Origin: an uncultured Bacteroidaceae bacterium
Lineage (GTDB): Bacteria > Bacteroidota > Bacteroidia > Bacteroidales > Bacteroidaceae
DNA length: 64,000 nt
Reading direction: 5' to 3'
Assembly: GCA_905234555.1 (NCBI GenBank)
Contig: CAJOHO010000002.1
Span: 78,685-142,684, forward strand
Of this stretch, positions 26,490 to 35,136 are shown piece after piece (positions within the stretch are counted from its first letter, which is position 1; the number at the start of each line of letters is the position of its first letter). Made by a program: the position numbers and the translations under genes. Below the pieces are notes generated by a model, which saw only the letters and a list, made by a program, of their open reading frames with translations, was not told the origin of the DNA and did not search any database.

Positions 26490-28499
26490 TTATTTGCTTG
26501 GATTTAACTTCAGGAAAAAGCCACCACCGGAAGCCATGTGGATATCAAGTGCACGGTCGGAAGTGAGAGCCTGCAAATACCGTACATCATAGTCGGTTGC
26601 ATCTTTGTTGGCATTCAGACCGTCACAAGTGAGGCTGGCATCGTAGTTGACACCCGATGGCAGGAAGTCCAGCTTCAAGTTGATGTCACGATCATCCCAG
26701 TTTGTCTGCCCTGCCACATACCACACATCACCTTTCCGCCGAGCCGTGACAATATATTTTCCGATTACTCCCTGCAGGATGCGTGTTTCATCAAACAACG
26801 TGGGTAAGCTGGTGAGTTCTGCTGTGTACTGAGGTTCACGCTCGTAGGCTTGAGGATTGTCTGCCAGCATGGTGAGAGGGGAATCGTGAATGATGTACAT
26901 GGCGAGCTGGTGGCATCGTGTACCCATCGTCATTGGATTGCTGTAAACAGGCTGGAAGTCAGATCGGGCAGCGTTGCGCATACCACCAGGTGTGAAGTCG
27001 GTAAAACCCGCCTGCAGACGGATGAAGGGGAAAGTGACGTCGTAGAGTGGCATATCCACTTCGTCTGCTTTGCTCCATTTGGCTTCCTCCATACCGAACA
27101 CACTCTCAAAGTTCACGATATTGGGATAGGTGCGGTTGATGCCTTTAGGCGGATAAATGCCGTGATAATCAAGGATGAGATGATGCCTTGCACATGCTTC
27201 TGCAATACGGTAGGTCATTTCCACAGCTTCCTGGTCGTCGCGGTCGAGGAAGTCAACCTTGAATCCTGCAATCCCCATGTCTGCATATTTCTGGCAGGCA
27301 GCTTCGAGCTGATCGTCAAGCACGTTGAACACTGTCCACAGGATGATTTTCACACCACGTTCCTCTGCGTATTTCACCAATTCGGGAAGGTTGATGTCGG
27401 GTATCGTGGTCAGCATGTCTCCACTCTTTGGCTCGTACCAGCCTTCATCGAGGATGATATAGGGAAGATGATATTTCTGGGCAAAGTCGATGTAGTAGAA
27501 GTAGGTCTTCATGTTGATGCCAGCCTTGAAGTTGACGTGAGTCAGTCTCCAGTCGTTCCACCAGTCCCACGCAACGAGTCCTGGCTTGATCCACGATGTA
27601 TCGCTGATACGGCTGGGTTCTGCCAAAGCATAGACCAAGTTGTTGACAGGCATTTCCGTATCCTGATGGCTGATGGCTATGATACGCCAGGGGAAGGGAC
27701 GGTTGCCGCGACAACGTGCGATGTAGTCTTCCGTCTCTTTCACATATCGCTGAACACGCCAAGGATAGGTGTCGAAACGCTTGGGATAGCGTGCAAACCA
27801 GCCTTTCACACCTTCTCCGTCGGGACAGACGAACATGCCTGGATAGCTCTCGGGATCACTTTCCATAAGAGTAATCTTCGTACCTTTACCATTGCCAGTC
27901 TGCTGTCCGATTTCTATGGTAGCAGGCAGAAAAGCCAGATTGTCTGCAGGTTGTTCCTTCAGCGGTTTCACGCTATACGTAGCCTGAAAAGCCATCGCCT
28001 CGGGTTTCTTGGCATTGGTGGAGTAGGGCAGGTAGGCATTTTGGCTGTCAACAAATTTGAATTCAGCTACCTCGTTGTTAACAATGTATTCCTTGCCTTC
28101 ATACTCAATGGTGATGTTTCGGTAGGCAATGCCTTCGTTGTAAGCCCGAAACTCCACAACTAAACCACTTTTCAGGCAAACCGACAGCGTGTTGTATTCC
28201 ACCGTGAATTGTGGATTGCGATAAAAAGGAGCATCGATGGTCTCTGTAAAATGTCGTCTGTAGGTCTTTGCCGACTTTATGTTGGTGCAAAGGCTTTGCC
28301 CATCCACACATAGGTCGATACGGCAGTCCTTCATGAGGGGAGTGTCGCCGTCATAAATCGAGTAGGTGAAGTTCTCACCCACTCTTATCTCTACCGTCAA
28401 CATTTGATTAGGAGATTTGAGACGGAACTTCTTTTCTGCAGCGTTGACAAAACTAACAGCAGCAAAGAGCAGTATGAAGAAACAGGATAATCTTTTCAT
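26490..28499 (-). CDS. Glycoside hydrolase family 97 enzyme (secreted)
   Basis: 669 residues, signal peptide about 1-20. The GH97 layout is an N-terminal beta-super-sandwich, a central (beta/alpha)8 barrel and a C-terminal beta-sheet. Barrel motifs 'KPGLVAWDWWNDWRLT', 'YIILDEGWY', 'GFKVDFLDRDDQ' and 'LDYHGIYPPKG...RTYPNIVNFESVFGMEE' are characteristic. The family includes inverting alpha-glucosidases (SusB) and retaining alpha-galactosidases. The Asp in 'VDFLDRDDQ' lies where retaining members keep their nucleophile, so alpha-galactosidase activity is possible but not proven. The 5'-nucleotidase gene follows after 27 bp. Confidence 0.92.
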   Translation of the reverse strand: MKRLSCFFILLFAAVSFVNAAEKKFRLKSPNQMLTVEIRVGENFTYSIYDGDTPLMKDCRIDLCVDGQSLCTNIKSAKTYRRHFTETIDAPFYRNPQFTVEYNTLSVCLKSGLVVEFRAYNEGIAYRNITIEYEGKEYIVNNEVAEFKFVDSQNAYLPYSTNAKKPEAMAFQATYSVKPLKEQPADNLAFLPATIEIGQQTGNGKGTKITLMESDPESYPGMFVCPDGEGVKGWFARYPKRFDTYPWRVQRYVKETEDYIARCRGNRPFPWRIIAISHQDTEMPVNNLVYALAEPSRISDTSWIKPGLVAWDWWNDWRLTHVNFKAGINMKTYFYYIDFAQKYHLPYIILDEGWYEPKSGDMLTTIPDINLPELVKYAEERGVKIILWTVFNVLDDQLEAACQKYADMGIAGFKVDFLDRDDQEAVEMTYRIAEACARHHLILDYHGIYPPKGINRTYPNIVNFESVFGMEEAKWSKADEVDMPLYDVTFPFIRLQAGFTDFTPGGMRNAARSDFQPVYSNPMTMGTRCHQLAMYIIHDSPLTMLADNPQAYEREPQYTAELTSLPTLFDETRILQGVIGKYIVTARRKGDVWYVAGQTNWDDRDINLKLDFLPSGVNYDASLTCDGLNANKDATDYDVRYLQALTSDRALDIHMASGGGFFLKLNPSK

Positions 28500-28528
28500 G
28501 ATTCGTAGAGTTCTGGAGATTCGGATGA

Positions 28529-29851
28529 TTACTTCACGACGATTTCGTAGGGATAGGTTCTGGGTTCATTCTTCTCGCCTTTCCTGTAAGAACGGAATGT
28601 GTAAGGTTCGTATTCGTCTTTCGGACAACCCACCACAACGAGGTACATTTTTGATCCTTCCTCATAGGGATGAAAGTAGGTGGCTGATGTTTTGAAAGCA
28701 CTCTCGGTATGCACATAGGTGGGTTCACCGTTCGCACTAACCCAGACAACACCTATATGGAAATTATCTTTGTTCTTATCGCCAGTTCCATTAAATTTTA
28801 TCGTGTGTTTTTTTCCGTCGTTGGGCAGCGGAATCACGTTGAAACCAAATGTCTCTGGCAGATAATTTTGCTTGGGCTTCATGCCTACACCTTTCTTGGA
28901 CTCAATCTGCACATAAGGTGTCAACAGTTGGCAGGCATATTTCTTATGGCTTTCGCGAACACGGGGAAAGTCGAATGTCAGCAGGCGCATATAGCACCAT
29001 AGCATTTCGTCTCCCATCTCTTCAAGCGACAGGTTGTAGAGCCGCATGTAGGTCTGGGCAGGATCTTCATCTCTTCGTCCTTCGCGGAAGATGTTCGCCA
29101 TCACGGTTGTGCCATGAAGCGTGGACCACCATTCCAGCACGTATGGCGAGTGGTAGATGTTTTCGCCGTCGAGGAAACGCTTATGGAACAGTTTGCGGAA
29201 AGCTTCCCAATGGTAGTTTTCGTCGGTTGTCCATTCAGGATTCACCTGCCAGAGCATCCATTGTGAGCACATTTCGTAGATGCCTCCACCCATTCCGTGT
29301 CCTTTTCCGTCAGCAGCAATCTGTATTTGGAAAGAGTGTCCCAGTTCGTGGGCAATGCAATTTAACTTCTTGTCCTGTACGCGGTTAGGTGCAATCCACA
29401 AAGCACCGATGACATCGTCGTAGCAGCCTCCGTAGGCTGTACCTTCGAGTGAGTAGTTCAGCATCACCATCATACGCAGACGGTCGGCGTTGCTGCCAGG
29501 AAGGATGAACTTGTACTGGTCGCGATAGGTCTGGTAATAGTATTCCAGACGCGCCAGCAGGTTTTGCAGATCCACCGTCATCTTGTGTCCGTTGAGGTCT
29601 GGTGCTTTACTCAGGTCGCTGCCGAATCCTTTTTCCCAGAACACGGCAACATTCTCTGTACAGGCCATACGGTGGAACGACCATTGGGCTGTGTCGCTTT
29701 CCCAGTTGTTTTCACGCAGGTCGCGAGGGATGTAGATGGCCTTTCCTTCAGGCACCAGTTCGCAGGTGGAGTGACTCACAATCGTGTCCGACGGAGCAGC
29801 AGTACAGACAGCTCCCCACATCAGACTCACGAAGATAGCCAGGTGTTTCAT
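28529..29851 (-). CDS. Secreted HExxH protein (DUF6055-like, putative zinc metalloprotease)
   Basis: 440 residues with a signal peptide (1-18, cut near TAA). A zinc-binding helix is visible as 'NCIAHELGHSFQIQ' (HExxH), followed ~25 residues later by 'GGGIYEMCSQWMLWQ', whose Glu could be the third ligand as in gluzincins. The C-terminal ~120 residues are beta-rich, ending 'TYPYEIVVK'. The pattern fits the DUF6055 family (recognised from memory). Peptidase activity is an inference. It lies 29 bp upstream of the GH97 gene in the same operon, so it may act on glycoproteins or plant-wall material. Confidence 0.75.
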   Translation of the reverse strand: MKHLAIFVSLMWGAVCTAAPSDTIVSHSTCELVPEGKAIYIPRDLRENNWESDTAQWSFHRMACTENVAVFWEKGFGSDLSKAPDLNGHKMTVDLQNLLARLEYYYQTYRDQYKFILPGSNADRLRMMVMLNYSLEGTAYGGCYDDVIGALWIAPNRVQDKKLNCIAHELGHSFQIQIAADGKGHGMGGGIYEMCSQWMLWQVNPEWTTDENYHWEAFRKLFHKRFLDGENIYHSPYVLEWWSTLHGTTVMANIFREGRRDEDPAQTYMRLYNLSLEEMGDEMLWCYMRLLTFDFPRVRESHKKYACQLLTPYVQIESKKGVGMKPKQNYLPETFGFNVIPLPNDGKKHTIKFNGTGDKNKDNFHIGVVWVSANGEPTYVHTESAFKTSATYFHPYEEGSKMYLVVVGCPKDEYEPYTFRSYRKGEKNEPRTYPYEIVVK

Positions 29852-29904
29852 TGTTTTCAGTTAGTTGTTAGTTAGTTATGAGTTAGTATTATTCTCGTAG
29901 TCTT

Positions 29905-29933
29905 TTAATTATGCATTATGCATTATGCATTAA
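29905..29933. repeat. ATGCATT short tandem repeat
   Basis: TTATGCATTATGCATTATGCATTA: an ATGCATT/9-bp-type repeat in the gap between the nitroreductase stop and the metalloprotease-like gene. The same word family occurs at 5970-6000. Confidence 0.6.
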
Positions 29934-30664
29934 AGAAAACCTTGTTTCTTGAGGGCAGCCAACATCCCTTCACTCATCGCTTCGTTGTCGCGACGTGTGT
30001 AGCGGCAGTCTGTGAAAACCTGAGCCAGCGTCTCTTTTTGGTTCACTTCCACAAAGTGTTTGTTTTCCTCCAGCGACTCCTTATATATATAATGGATGTC
30101 GATGTCGGCAGGAGTGTAGTTGTGGTAGTGTTCGTTGTGGACGATGGCGGTGAGTGGCAGACGGTCGGTTTGTGCTGGGTCTTCGTCAGGATAGCCCACG
30201 GTGATGGTGGCGATGGGGAAGGTGAGGCGAGGCAGCTGGAGCAGGTCGATGATTCCTAGTGGATTATATACCGTCGTACCAAGATAGCACGTTCCCAGTC
30301 CGGCTTCCTCTGCCAGCGTGCAGAATGCCTGTGTGAAGAGCAGCGTGTCGCTGGCAGCATTGATGAACGACAGGAAGTTGTCGTAGCCTGGGTCAGCCTT
30401 TCGCTGTTCGCACCATTGGGTGAAGCGGTTGAAGTCGGCACAGAAGGTCAGCACTACAGGAGCCTCCGTCGCCATCGGCTGGTTGAAGTGGAGTGGGGCA
30501 AGCTGGCGTTTGCGTTCCTCATCTCGCGTCACCACCACGCTGTACAGCTGGATATTTCCCATCGTTGCAGCCCGCATGGCATCAGTCAGGAGCTGGTTGA
30601 GCAACTCCTCGCTGACGTCGCGCTGCTGATATTTCCGAATCGTTTTTCTGTCCTTGAAGTTCAT
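29930..30664 (-). CDS. Nitroreductase-family flavoprotein
   Basis: 244 residues. FMN-dependent oxidoreductase family. N-terminal 'DRKTIRKYQQRDVSEELLNQLL' carries the Arg residues that bind the FMN phosphate; 'SDTLLFTQAFCTLAEEAGLGTCYLGTTVYNP' is the typical central helix and dimer region, and 'FPIATITVGYPDEDPAQTDRLPL' the C-terminal signature. No signal peptide. Substrate unknown. It follows proS with a 63-bp hairpin-containing gap. Confidence 0.9.
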   Translation of the reverse strand: MNFKDRKTIRKYQQRDVSEELLNQLLTDAMRAATMGNIQLYSVVVTRDEERKRQLAPLHFNQPMATEAPVVLTFCADFNRFTQWCEQRKADPGYDNFLSFINAASDTLLFTQAFCTLAEEAGLGTCYLGTTVYNPLGIIDLLQLPRLTFPIATITVGYPDEDPAQTDRLPLTAIVHNEHYHNYTPADIDIHYIYKESLEENKHFVEVNQKETLAQVFTDCRYTRRDNEAMSEGMLAALKKQGFL

Positions 30665-30683
30665 AGTTTTTAGAGTATTCCGA

Positions 30684-30727
30684 GTCCTCCCCCCCTTGGG
30701 GGGATAAGAGGGGGGCTTGAGGCTTTT
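30684..30727 (-). terminator. GC-rich hairpin after proS
   Basis: The core CCCCCC-TT-GGGGGG (30690-30703) is flanked by a second G6 block and by GCCTCAAGC, then AAAAAAG on the plus strand. It probably acts as a terminator or mRNA stabiliser between proS and the nitroreductase gene. Its sequence style resembles the GC-rich inverted repeat at 37041-37255. Confidence 0.6.
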
Positions 30728-32194
30728 TTAGTACGCTCTTGCGATGATCACTCGGCACTTGGCTGGCTTTCCGCTCACCATATCCGTACCTGGTGTCTGC
30801 TCGTAGCCGTAAGGCACACAGCGGATGGTGGCCTGCGTCTCTTCCTTGATGCGAGCCTCGGTCTCGGCTGTGCCGTCCCAATGGCAGAGGAAGAAACCTC
30901 CGTCCTTCACGCGAGCTTTGAACTCGTCGTAGTTGTCGCACTCATAGATGTGGGCGTTGCGGAAGTCGAGTGCCTTCTGGTAGATGTTCTGTTGCATGTC
31001 CTTCAGCAGTTGTTCCACGTAAGCCTCAATGCCTTCGAGACTCACCGTCTCTTTCTCCAGCGTATCACGACGCATTACTTCCACCGTGCCGTTTTCGAGG
31101 TCGCGAGCACCCAGCACGAGTCGTACGGGCACACCCTTCAGCTCGTAGTCGGCGAACTTGAAGCCAGGACGTTTGTTGTCGGCATTGTCGTATTTCACGC
31201 TGATGCCCATGCCTTGCAGCTTCTCCTGAATGCCAGCCACCTTTGCATCGATCTCAGCCAGTTGCTCTTCATTCTTGTAAATAGGTATGATGACCACCTG
31301 GATCGGAGCCAGCAGCGGAGGCAGCACCAGTCCGTTGTCGTCAGAGTGGGTCATGATGAGGGCACCCATCAGGCGTGTACTTACACCCCACGACGTAGCC
31401 CAGGCATATTCGGGCTTGTTCTCTTTGTTGAGGAACTGAACGTCGAAGGCCTTGCCGAAGTTCTGACCCAGGAAGTGGCTCGTTCCTCTCTCCTGCATCA
31501 TCGCTTCAATCGTATAAGTGTCGAGTGCTCCGGCAAAACGTTCTGTCTCGCTCTTCACACCCTGCACCACAGGTACAGCCATATAGCGCTCAGCAAAGTC
31601 GGCATACACTTTTAGCATCATCTTTGCACGATCCTCAGCTTCCTCACGAGTAGCGTGAGCCGTGTGGCCTTCCTGCCAAAGGAACTCGCTGGTGCGGAGG
31701 AAAAGGCGGGTACGCATCTCCCAGCGCATCACGTTGCACCACTGGTTGCAGAGGATAGGCAGGTCGCGATACGACTTGATCCAGTTCTTATAGGTGTTCC
31801 AAATAATGGTTTCCGATGTAGGACGGATAATCAGCTCTTCTTCCAGCTTGGCGTTAGGGTCAACCACCACACCGTCGTGTGTCTCGTTGGTCTTCAGACG
31901 ATAGTGGGTCACCACAGCGCATTCCTTGGCGAAGCCTTCCACGTGTTCAGCTTCGCGACTCAGGAAACTTTTGGGAATCAGAAGGGGAAAATAAGCGTTC
32001 TGCACACCTGTCTGCTTGAACATATCGTCAAGAATGCGCTGCATCTTCTCCCAGATGGCGTAGCCGTAAGGCTTGATTACCATACATCCTCGCACATCCG
32101 ACTGTTCCGCCAAGTCGGCTTTAACCACCAACTGGTTATACCATTCTGAATAATTCGTGCTGCGTTTCGTCAGCTCTTTCAATTCTTTTGCCAT
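30728..32194 (-). CDS. proS: Prolyl-tRNA synthetase (archaeal/eukaryotic-type)
   Basis: 488 residues. Charges tRNA-Pro. Class II motifs: motif 2 '[32 protein letters not shown]' and '[26 protein letters not shown]'. It lacks the INS editing insertion of bacterial-type ProRS and has the shorter, archaeal/eukaryotic-like form with a C-terminal extension ending in Tyr (RVIIARAY), as in other Bacteroidota. Start [19 protein letters not shown] is typical. Confidence 0.95.
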   Translation of the reverse strand: MAKELKELTKRSTNYSEWYNQLVVKADLAEQSDVRGCMVIKPYGYAIWEKMQRILDDMFKQTGVQNAYFPLLIPKSFLSREAEHVEGFAKECAVVTHYRLKTNETHDGVVVDPNAKLEEELIIRPTSETIIWNTYKNWIKSYRDLPILCNQWCNVMRWEMRTRLFLRTSEFLWQEGHTAHATREEAEDRAKMMLKVYADFAERYMAVPVVQGVKSETERFAGALDTYTIEAMMQERGTSHFLGQNFGKAFDVQFLNKENKPEYAWATSWGVSTRLMGALIMTHSDDNGLVLPPLLAPIQVVIIPIYKNEEQLAEIDAKVAGIQEKLQGMGISVKYDNADNKRPGFKFADYELKGVPVRLVLGARDLENGTVEVMRRDTLEKETVSLEGIEAYVEQLLKDMQQNIYQKALDFRNAHIYECDNYDEFKARVKDGGFFLCHWDGTAETEARIKEETQATIRCVPYGYEQTPGTDMVSGKPAKCRVIIARAY

Positions 32195-32233
32195 AATTAT
32201 GTTGTTTAGTTGTAATTTTACCTAATTTTCGTG

Positions 32234-32241
32234 CAAAATTA
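32234..32241 (-). promoter_or_regulatory. Promoter -7 element for proS
   Basis: Minus-strand TAATTTTG, 40 bp before the proS start codon, fits TAnnTTTG. No convincing -33 box is seen. Confidence 0.45.
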
Positions 32242-32304
32242 CGAAAAATTTAGCATTTCGCAGCATTTTTTTTGTTTCATCTTTCTCTTTTTATGAAAAA
32301 GTAC

Positions 32305-32312
32305 TATCTTTG
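32305..32312 (+). promoter_or_regulatory. Promoter -7 element for OmpA-type lipoprotein
   Basis: TATCTTTG fits TAnnTTTG, ~45 nt before the ATG at 32364. Confidence 0.55.
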
Positions 32313-32363
32313 CAACCAAATCAACTTTATTTACTCAATTAATAACTCAAAAAACTAAAGATT

Positions 32364-33083
32364 ATGAAGAAAATGAAATTTGGTGCTCTTCTTATGAGCG
32401 CACTTCTCATCCTCTCAGGTTGCGACTGGTCTAACACAACCAAGGGTACAGGTATCGGAGCTATCGCAGGTGCTGGTCTTGGCGCACTTGCTGGTCGTCT
32501 CATCGGTAAGGATGGCAAGAGCACAGCTATCGGTGCTGCCATCGGTACAGCTGTTGGTGCTGGTGCTGGTGCACTCATCGGCAAGAAGATGGACAAGGCT
32601 AAGGCTGCTGCCGAAGCTGTAAAGAACGCACAGGTTCAGTCTATCACAGACGACAACGGTCTCGAGGCTATGAAGGTGACTTACGATTCTGGTATCCTCT
32701 TCGCTTCTGGTAAGAGCAATCTGAACAGCGACGCTAAGGCTTCTATCAACCAGCTCGTAACAAACGTATTCAAGGTAGATGACTGGGACATCGCCGTTGT
32801 AGGCCACACCGACAACCAAGGCTTCCGTGGTGTAACAAGTGCAACAGAGAACGCACGTCGCAACCAGGTTCTCTCTGAGGAACGTGCACAGTCTGTAAGC
32901 AACTACATCACTCAGCAGGGTATTCCTTCCTACCGCATCGCCAAGGTTCAGGGTATGGGCCAGGATGCTCCAGTAGAAAGCAACGAAACTGCTGCCGGTC
33001 GTGCTTTGAACCGTCGCGTAGAAATCTACGTTTACGCTTCTAAGGCTATGATCGATGCTGCCAACGCTGGCACACTGAAGTAA
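32364..33083 (+). CDS. OmpA-family lipoprotein with glycine zipper
   Basis: 239 residues. The signal peptide ends in a lipobox (LILSGC, Cys20), so it is a lipoprotein. Residues ~28-75 form a glycine zipper (GTGIGAIAGAGLGALAGRL and GAAIGTAVGAGAGALIG), a membrane-inserting element. The C-terminal OmpA/peptidoglycan-binding domain (~115-230) has 'VVGHTDNQGFRGVTSATENARRNQVLSEERA' and 'NRRVEIYV', the diaminopimelate-binding signature. It should anchor the outer membrane to peptidoglycan. Codon use is strongly biased to a few codons, as for abundant proteins. Confidence 0.92.
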   Translation: MKKMKFGALLMSALLILSGCDWSNTTKGTGIGAIAGAGLGALAGRLIGKDGKSTAIGAAIGTAVGAGAGALIGKKMDKAKAAAEAVKNAQVQSITDDNGLEAMKVTYDSGILFASGKSNLNSDAKASINQLVTNVFKVDDWDIAVVGHTDNQGFRGVTSATENARRNQVLSEERAQSVSNYITQQGIPSYRIAKVQGMGQDAPVESNETAAGRALNRRVEIYVYASKAMIDAANAGTLK

Positions 33084-33106
33084 TCATTCAGCTTCAGAAC
33101 AAAGCA

Positions 33107-33140
33107 AAGGGATGTGCTCTGGCACATCCCTTTTTCTTTT
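33107..33140 (+). terminator. Terminator after OmpA-type lipoprotein
   Basis: AAGGGATGTGC (33107-33117), loop TCTG, GCACATCCCTT (33122-33132), then TTTCTTTT. A textbook rho-independent terminator. Confidence 0.92.
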
Positions 33141-33186
33141 GCTCTCACCCCATTCTTTCGTCTTGCCCGACGTCGGGGGCAATACC

Positions 33187-33981
33187 TTATTTATATACAA
33201 TCTTCGCTTGCTCACCCTTGTAGGCAACAGGATACTTGATCTCAGGCTTGCAGCCTTTGGCAAGAACGATGGTTTTCAGCATGCGGCAGTCGCCGAGGTT
33301 GAGTTCTTTCAGCTTGGGAAGGCAGCTCACATCGACCGTCTCCTGATAAGTTGTACCTGCGTCGAAGTTCTCCAGATTGGGGAAATACTTCAGGTCTTCG
33401 TATGATTTAATGAATTTAATAAAGCTCTTGAACGACATGAGACTCAGGTTCTTAACTGCCTCTGCTTCGTCGAAGGAGATCTCTCCGTCCTCGTCTTTGT
33501 CAATCTTACTGCGCAGGCAGAATGCCTTGACGCCTTCATCGGCAAAAGGAACAAGGTTGCAGCGTTCAATCTTCACACCTTCCTTGCCCTCAATCTGCGG
33601 TTCAGCTGCCTTGGCAGAGATGATCACTTCCTCCAGCCAGAGTGCACTCATCACACCCAGATGCTCCAGCTTCGTCTGGTAGTGCAGGTCGATCACTTCC
33701 TTCGTAGTGTTACCCACAGCCAGCGCTGTCAGGTTGGGGAAATACTTCAGGAACGCATAGTCCTCAATGATGTTCGATCGTCCGCCTTTTTCCAGGTTCA
33801 GCATCGTGGCAGCAGCTGCATCAGCATAGGTCACGATGCCGTCGCCGTCCTTGTCGAGATCTGCGAAACATTGGGAGTACAAATTGTGTTCCTCGATCTT
33901 GATAAACGTGTCGGTAGGTAGCTGAGCCTTAGCAGACAGCATTCCTGCCAAAGCCACCAATGAAAATATAATCCGTTTCAT
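33187..33981 (-). CDS. Secreted EF-hand plus leucine-rich-repeat-like protein
   Basis: 264 residues, signal peptide 1-19 (ends AKAQ). Two calcium-loop motifs are visible: 'DLDKDGDGIVTYADA' near residue 42 and 'SKIDKDEDGEISFDEAEA' near residue 158. Each is followed by LRR-like lines (e.g. 'LKYFPNLTALAVG', 'LKYFPNLENFDAG', 'LPKLKELNLGDCRML'). So the protein is a duplication of [EF-hand + LRR]. Probably extracellular or surface; function unknown. Confidence 0.8.
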   Translation of the reverse strand: MKRIIFSLVALAGMLSAKAQLPTDTFIKIEEHNLYSQCFADLDKDGDGIVTYADAAAATMLNLEKGGRSNIIEDYAFLKYFPNLTALAVGNTTKEVIDLHYQTKLEHLGVMSALWLEEVIISAKAAEPQIEGKEGVKIERCNLVPFADEGVKAFCLRSKIDKDEDGEISFDEAEAVKNLSLMSFKSFIKFIKSYEDLKYFPNLENFDAGTTYQETVDVSCLPKLKELNLGDCRMLKTIVLAKGCKPEIKYPVAYKGEQAKIVYK

Positions 33982-34021
33982 ATTCGTAATTTTTTGATGT
34001 TCATTAATTATGCTTTGTTTC

Positions 34022-34468
34022 GGCTTACTAGCAAAATCCTGTGTTTGCTTACAGATTGTAATAAAGAAAAAAACAGGAAAAACTCTTTTTGATGTTTGCG
34101 CTCCTGCAGAGCTGTTGTGCTAAGTACTATGCCTTGCCTTTAAGAGCAAGCTCTTACATTCAAGCCATAACCCTTATCACATAACTTCGTTATTACAAAC
34201 ATCGAAAAGCAAAAACACCGTTACGCTACGCTACACTAAAAAAAGGCTTCGCATGGAGAAAATGGTTTTTTAGCCCGAAGGGCGATGTTTTTGCTCACAA
34301 AAGTATGTGATGGCTCTGCTAAGAGACAAAGATTCGAGGTGGATATTTTTATCTGGGAGCTTGCTCAAAGGAAAAATAGTTACCTTGAATCGTATAAGGA
34401 CTATAAGTCCGACACATACTGAAGTGAGTGTTTTTATGGTTTTTGTGTAAACACAGGGGGTTGCAGGT
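34022..34468 (+). ncRNA. Candidate large structured RNA / repeat element, copy 1
   Basis: About 447 bp, homologous over both ends to 58338-58778. Visible helices: closing stem CCTGTGTTT (34038-34046) with AAACACAGG (34449-34457), extended by GCAA/TTGC; GATGTTT (34091-34097) with AAACATC (34197-34203); hairpin TAAGAGC-AA-GCTCTTA (34141-34156); GCAAAAACA (34209-34217) with TGTTTTTGC (34286-34294); hairpin GCCC-GAA-GGGC (34273-34283); CTCAC/GTGAG plus AGTATGTG/CACATACT (34294-34309 with 34413-34428); inside it GATTCGAGGT (34331) with ACCTTGAATC (34382) and hairpin GGAC-TATAA-GTCC. A G-T pair in the GATTCGAGGT helix forms G-U only in the plus-strand RNA. No ORF. It lies between two minus-strand genes. 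Not identified with a known RNA family. Confidence 0.6.
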
Positions 34469-34474
34469 GAACCA

Positions 34475-35074
34475 TTATTTCACCGTAATTCCTTGTGCTT
34501 CCATCTGTTTTTTGCGACTGGCCAGGCGTGCACGGGCGATTTTGCGCATCTTCTCTTCTTGGCTGTCGTTAGGGTCGATCTGCACCTGAACTGTTCCAGA
34601 GTAGCCTTGGTTCAGCTTCTCCATTGTGTTCGATGCCTCTTCCTTACCCAGACCTGTACCTCCACAAACGTGGCATTGCCAAGTGTTCTCCTTGCTGCCG
34701 TTGCATTGGTTGCACACATATTCGCCTTTGCCTTCGCACTTCCAGCAAACCTTCGTGCCTGTGCCCTTGCAGGTCTCACACTCTGGTGTTCCTTTGCCGT
34801 CGCACCATTGGCACTCTCTCCATTCGTCTTTCACTTTCGTGCCGCCTCTGCCGTTGCAATGAGCGCAGAAGACATTGCCTGAACCTTGGCACATATTGCA
34901 GCGTACCTCCTTCTTGCCTAAGCAGAAGTCGCACTCGCGATAACCTTTACCACTACAGAACGCACAAGTACGTTTTTCCAGTCCTGTACCTTCGCAGTTT
35001 CTACACTTGGTCTGTGCCTGAGCGTACAGCGATCCTATCGTCATCGCTATACCAATAAGAATAACTCGTTTCAT
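34475..35074 (-). CDS. Secreted protein made of DnaJ-type CxxCxGxG repeats
   Basis: 199 residues with a signal peptide (1-20). Residues ~24-150 are ten cysteine motifs in a row: CRNCEGTG, CAFCSGKG, CDFCLGKK, CNMCQGSG, CAHCNGRG, CQWCDGKG, CETCKGTG, CWKCEGKG, CNQCNGSK, CHVCGGTG. These are the zinc-binding repeats of DnaJ, without a J domain. The C-terminal ~45 residues are charged and helical. The location outside the cytoplasm is unusual for such a zinc module; it may bind metal or unfolded protein in the periplasm. Function unknown. Confidence 0.85.
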   Translation of the reverse strand: MKRVILIGIAMTIGSLYAQAQTKCRNCEGTGLEKRTCAFCSGKGYRECDFCLGKKEVRCNMCQGSGNVFCAHCNGRGGTKVKDEWRECQWCDGKGTPECETCKGTGTKVCWKCEGKGEYVCNQCNGSKENTWQCHVCGGTGLGKEEASNTMEKLNQGYSGTVQVQIDPNDSQEEKMRKIARARLASRKKQMEAQGITVK

Positions 35075-35136
35075 AATTGTATCGTTTTAAAAATTAATAA
35101 TGTACTATATTTCTTTATAATTGATAATTTAAGTTC

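Noticed and set aside
34022..34468. tmRNA, RNase P RNA or group II intron for the repeat element
   Set aside because: No tRNA-like ends or tag ORF, no RNase P core motifs recognised, no group II domain V signature, and two divergent copies exist.
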